Shown here: positions 62,781 to 64,000 of the stretch, in pieces
Layout of the letters: the number at the start of each line of letters is the position of its first letter
Numbering within the stretch: position 1 is the first letter of the stretch
From: Kroppenstedtia guangzhouensis
Lineage (GTDB): Bacteria; Bacillota; Bacilli; Thermoactinomycetales; DSM-45169
Assembly: GCF_014637345.1 (NCBI RefSeq)
Contig: NZ_BMEX01000002.1
Location: forward strand, 322,359 to 386,358
Direction: 5' to 3'
DNA: 64,000 nucleotides
Position numbers and translations under genes: made by a program
Notes under the pieces: model-generated
Seen by the model: only the letters and a program-made list of their open reading frames with translations
Told to the model about the DNA's origin: nothing
The model's database searches: none

Positions 62781-64000
62781 CATCTACATCATAAGCACGA
62801 TCCAAGGCTTCCAACTTTTCACGGATGTGTTCCCGGCAAATATCGATATAAGCTTGGGGCTCTTTCGGGTTGGGGAAGCGATGGATCCGATCCGTTCCCG
62901 GGGGAATGATTTTGCTGACCGCACCACAACCCAGGCCGATGATGGTCTGCCGTTCCTCCATGATGATAATGTTGTACAAGCTCTCTTCACCGGGAAAAGC
63001 ATAACCCACATTCTCCTGATTTCCCAGGATATTTTTTTGACGGTACAAGTAGTAAGGAACATAACCCATCCTGTGGGTCCAGGCCCGGGCGTCGTTGACC
63101 ATCTCTGTGATTTCGTCCCGGTCGGCAGTCTTGTATTTTTCCGGATTGCGGGTCATATGGGAGCCTCGTTTGAAGGAAAGGGTGTGGACGGTGAGAGACT
63201 CCGGTTTCAGTTCCTCCATCATCCGGAGAGATTGGCGGAAAGTGTCCGGCCCTTCCCCGGGCAACCCGATGATCAGATCCATGTTGATATTGTGCAACCC
63301 CATGGACCGGGCCAGTTCATATTTCTCCAGGGTTTCTTGAACGGTGTGGTGGCGGCCGATCAGTTTCAGGGTGTTTTCCTCAAAACTCTGGGGGTTGATG
63401 CTGATCCGGTCCACCTTCCACCGGCGAAGGAGATCCAGCTTCTCCCCATCCAGGGTGTCGGGGCGCCCCGCCTCCACGGTCAGCTCTCGGACTCCTTCAT
63501 AACCGGGGATGGCTGTTTTCATCTTCACAAACAGGTCATCCATCTGACGGACGGTGATCGATGTGGGCGTTCCCCCGCCGAGATAGATCGTGGTCACCGG
63601 CAATCCCCGGCTTTTCAACCAAGCACCGACGGCCTCCATTTCCTCATGGAGGCCGGCCAAAAACTCCTCCACAGAACCGTTGCGCCCTCGGATCGCATAG
63701 GCCGGGAAGGTGCAATAAGCACATTTCGTGGGACAGAAAGGGATTCCGACATACAGACTCACCTCCCGATCCAACTCATACAGATCGGGCAACACCTGGG
63801 TCTGCCTGTCCACGATCTCTTGCAAAAGTTCAATTTTAAAGGGCATCAACCGGTAATCCCGTTCCAGGAGAGCGGCCGCCGCATCCGGGGTGAATCCGTC
63901 CAACCGCATGCGATGGAGCAATTTGGTGGGGCGGACACCGGTCAAAATCCCCCAGGGTTGACGGATTCCCGTCGCCTCTTCCAACACCTGCAACAGGGCG
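62773..64000 (-). CDS. hemZ: Coproporphyrinogen dehydrogenase HemZ, C-terminal part (cut by window edge)
   Basis: About 408 residues of an oxygen-independent coproporphyrinogen III oxidase-like radical SAM protein. Visible motifs: ATGIRQPWGILTGVRPTKLLH, the cluster CPTKCAYCTF (Cx3Cx2C), YLGGGTPTSIT, ELTVEAGRPDTLD and NINMDLIIGLPGEG. The N-terminal portion lies beyond the window. HemZ belongs to anaerobic haem synthesis in Bacillus. The stop codon is embedded in repeat C. Confidence 0.93.
   Translation of the reverse strand, partial: ALLQVLEEATGIRQPWGILTGVRPTKLLHRMRLDGFTPDAAAALLERDYRLMPFKIELLQEIVDRQTQVLPDLYELDREVSLYVGIPFCPTKCAYCTFPAYAIRGRNGSVEEFLAGLHEEMEAVGAWLKSRGLPVTTIYLGGGTPTSITVRQMDDLFVKMKTAIPGYEGVRELTVEAGRPDTLDGEKLDLLRRWKVDRISINPQSFEENTLKLIGRHHTVQETLEKYELARSMGLHNINMDLIIGLPGEGPDTFRQSLRMMEELKPESLTVHTLSFKRGSHMTRNPEKYKTADRDEITEMVNDARAWTHRMGYVPYYLYRQKNILGNQENVGYAFPGEESLYNIIIMEERQTIIGLGCGAVSKIIPPGTDRIHRFPNPKEPQAYIDICREHIREKLEALDRAYDVDAL

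Noticed and set aside
1-64000. CRISPR array, prophage, insertion sequence, tRNA or rRNA genes
   Set aside because: No regularly spaced direct repeats, no integrase, transposase or phage structural genes, and no cloverleaf or rRNA sequence was seen on either strand.

Overview
The window reads as chromosomal DNA of an endospore-forming, Gram-positive Bacillales bacterium with moderately high G+C. The best guess is a member of the Thermoactinomycetaceae, inferred from gene content rather than a database match. The evidence is the block alaS-ireB-ruvX-DUF1292-mltG, recD2-PRC barrel protein, iscS-cymR-rarA and hisS-aspS in the order known from Bacillus, together with T-box leaders, an FMN riboswitch, a 6S RNA, AGGAGG ribosome sites, many TTG/GTG starts, a YheC/YheD spore protein and coproporphyrinogen dehydrogenase HemZ. 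No prophage, insertion sequence, tRNA, rRNA or CRISPR array was seen.

Layout. 1-180: start of a response regulator (cut by the window edge). 350-5540: Fur-controlled iron island, with a hydroxamate-siderophore ABC transporter (fhuCDBG) divergent from a thioredoxin-reductase-like ferredoxin-NADP reductase, each side with a promoter and Fur box. 5711-7231: DUF1002 secreted protein and a small exported peptide. 7374-14363: ectoine island, with the uptake system ehuBCDA divergent from ectABC, separated by 1.7 kb without a convincing gene; an M20 amidohydrolase converges on ectC. 15875-18450: thyA-folA and riboswitch-controlled ribU. 18504-28617: PBP, two tandem mltG copies, two DUF1292 genes, ruvX, ireB, alaS with a long T-box leader, and an AI-2E family membrane protein. 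28708-37750: small proteins, recD2, an ArsR-like regulator, an epimerase-like protein, peptide deformylase with an XRE-type partner, iscS-cymR, and a YczE-like membrane protein. 37992-44825: rarA, a frameshifted M28 aminopeptidase, a nucleotidase, 6S RNA, aspS and hisS with T-box.

45079-49450 is the most unusual locus: a 44-residue six-cysteine peptide with its own promoter and terminator, followed by a KamA-like radical SAM enzyme, an ATP-grasp ligase and an MFS transporter. It looks like a compact biosynthetic cassette for a small exported peptide or beta-amino-acid product. I do not recognise it as a described system.

49806-56256: a LytS/LytT two-component system flanked by two DUF485-symporter pairs, likely a carboxylate-sensing and uptake module. 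56346-64000: threonine synthase, YheC/YheD, a secreted glycerophosphodiesterase, a methyltransferase gene broken by a repeat, a polytopic membrane protein and hemZ (cut by the edge).

A dispersed repeat of about 115-130 bp with an inner palindrome (GGGTTTCACAT / ATGTGAAACCC) and degenerate terminal inverted repeats occurs four times (21621, 49468, 60549, 62671). Three copies begin at or within 20 bp of a stop codon, in the same orientation as the gene. The fourth interrupts the methyltransferase gene. I consider this family and the radical SAM cassette the two observations most worth follow-up.
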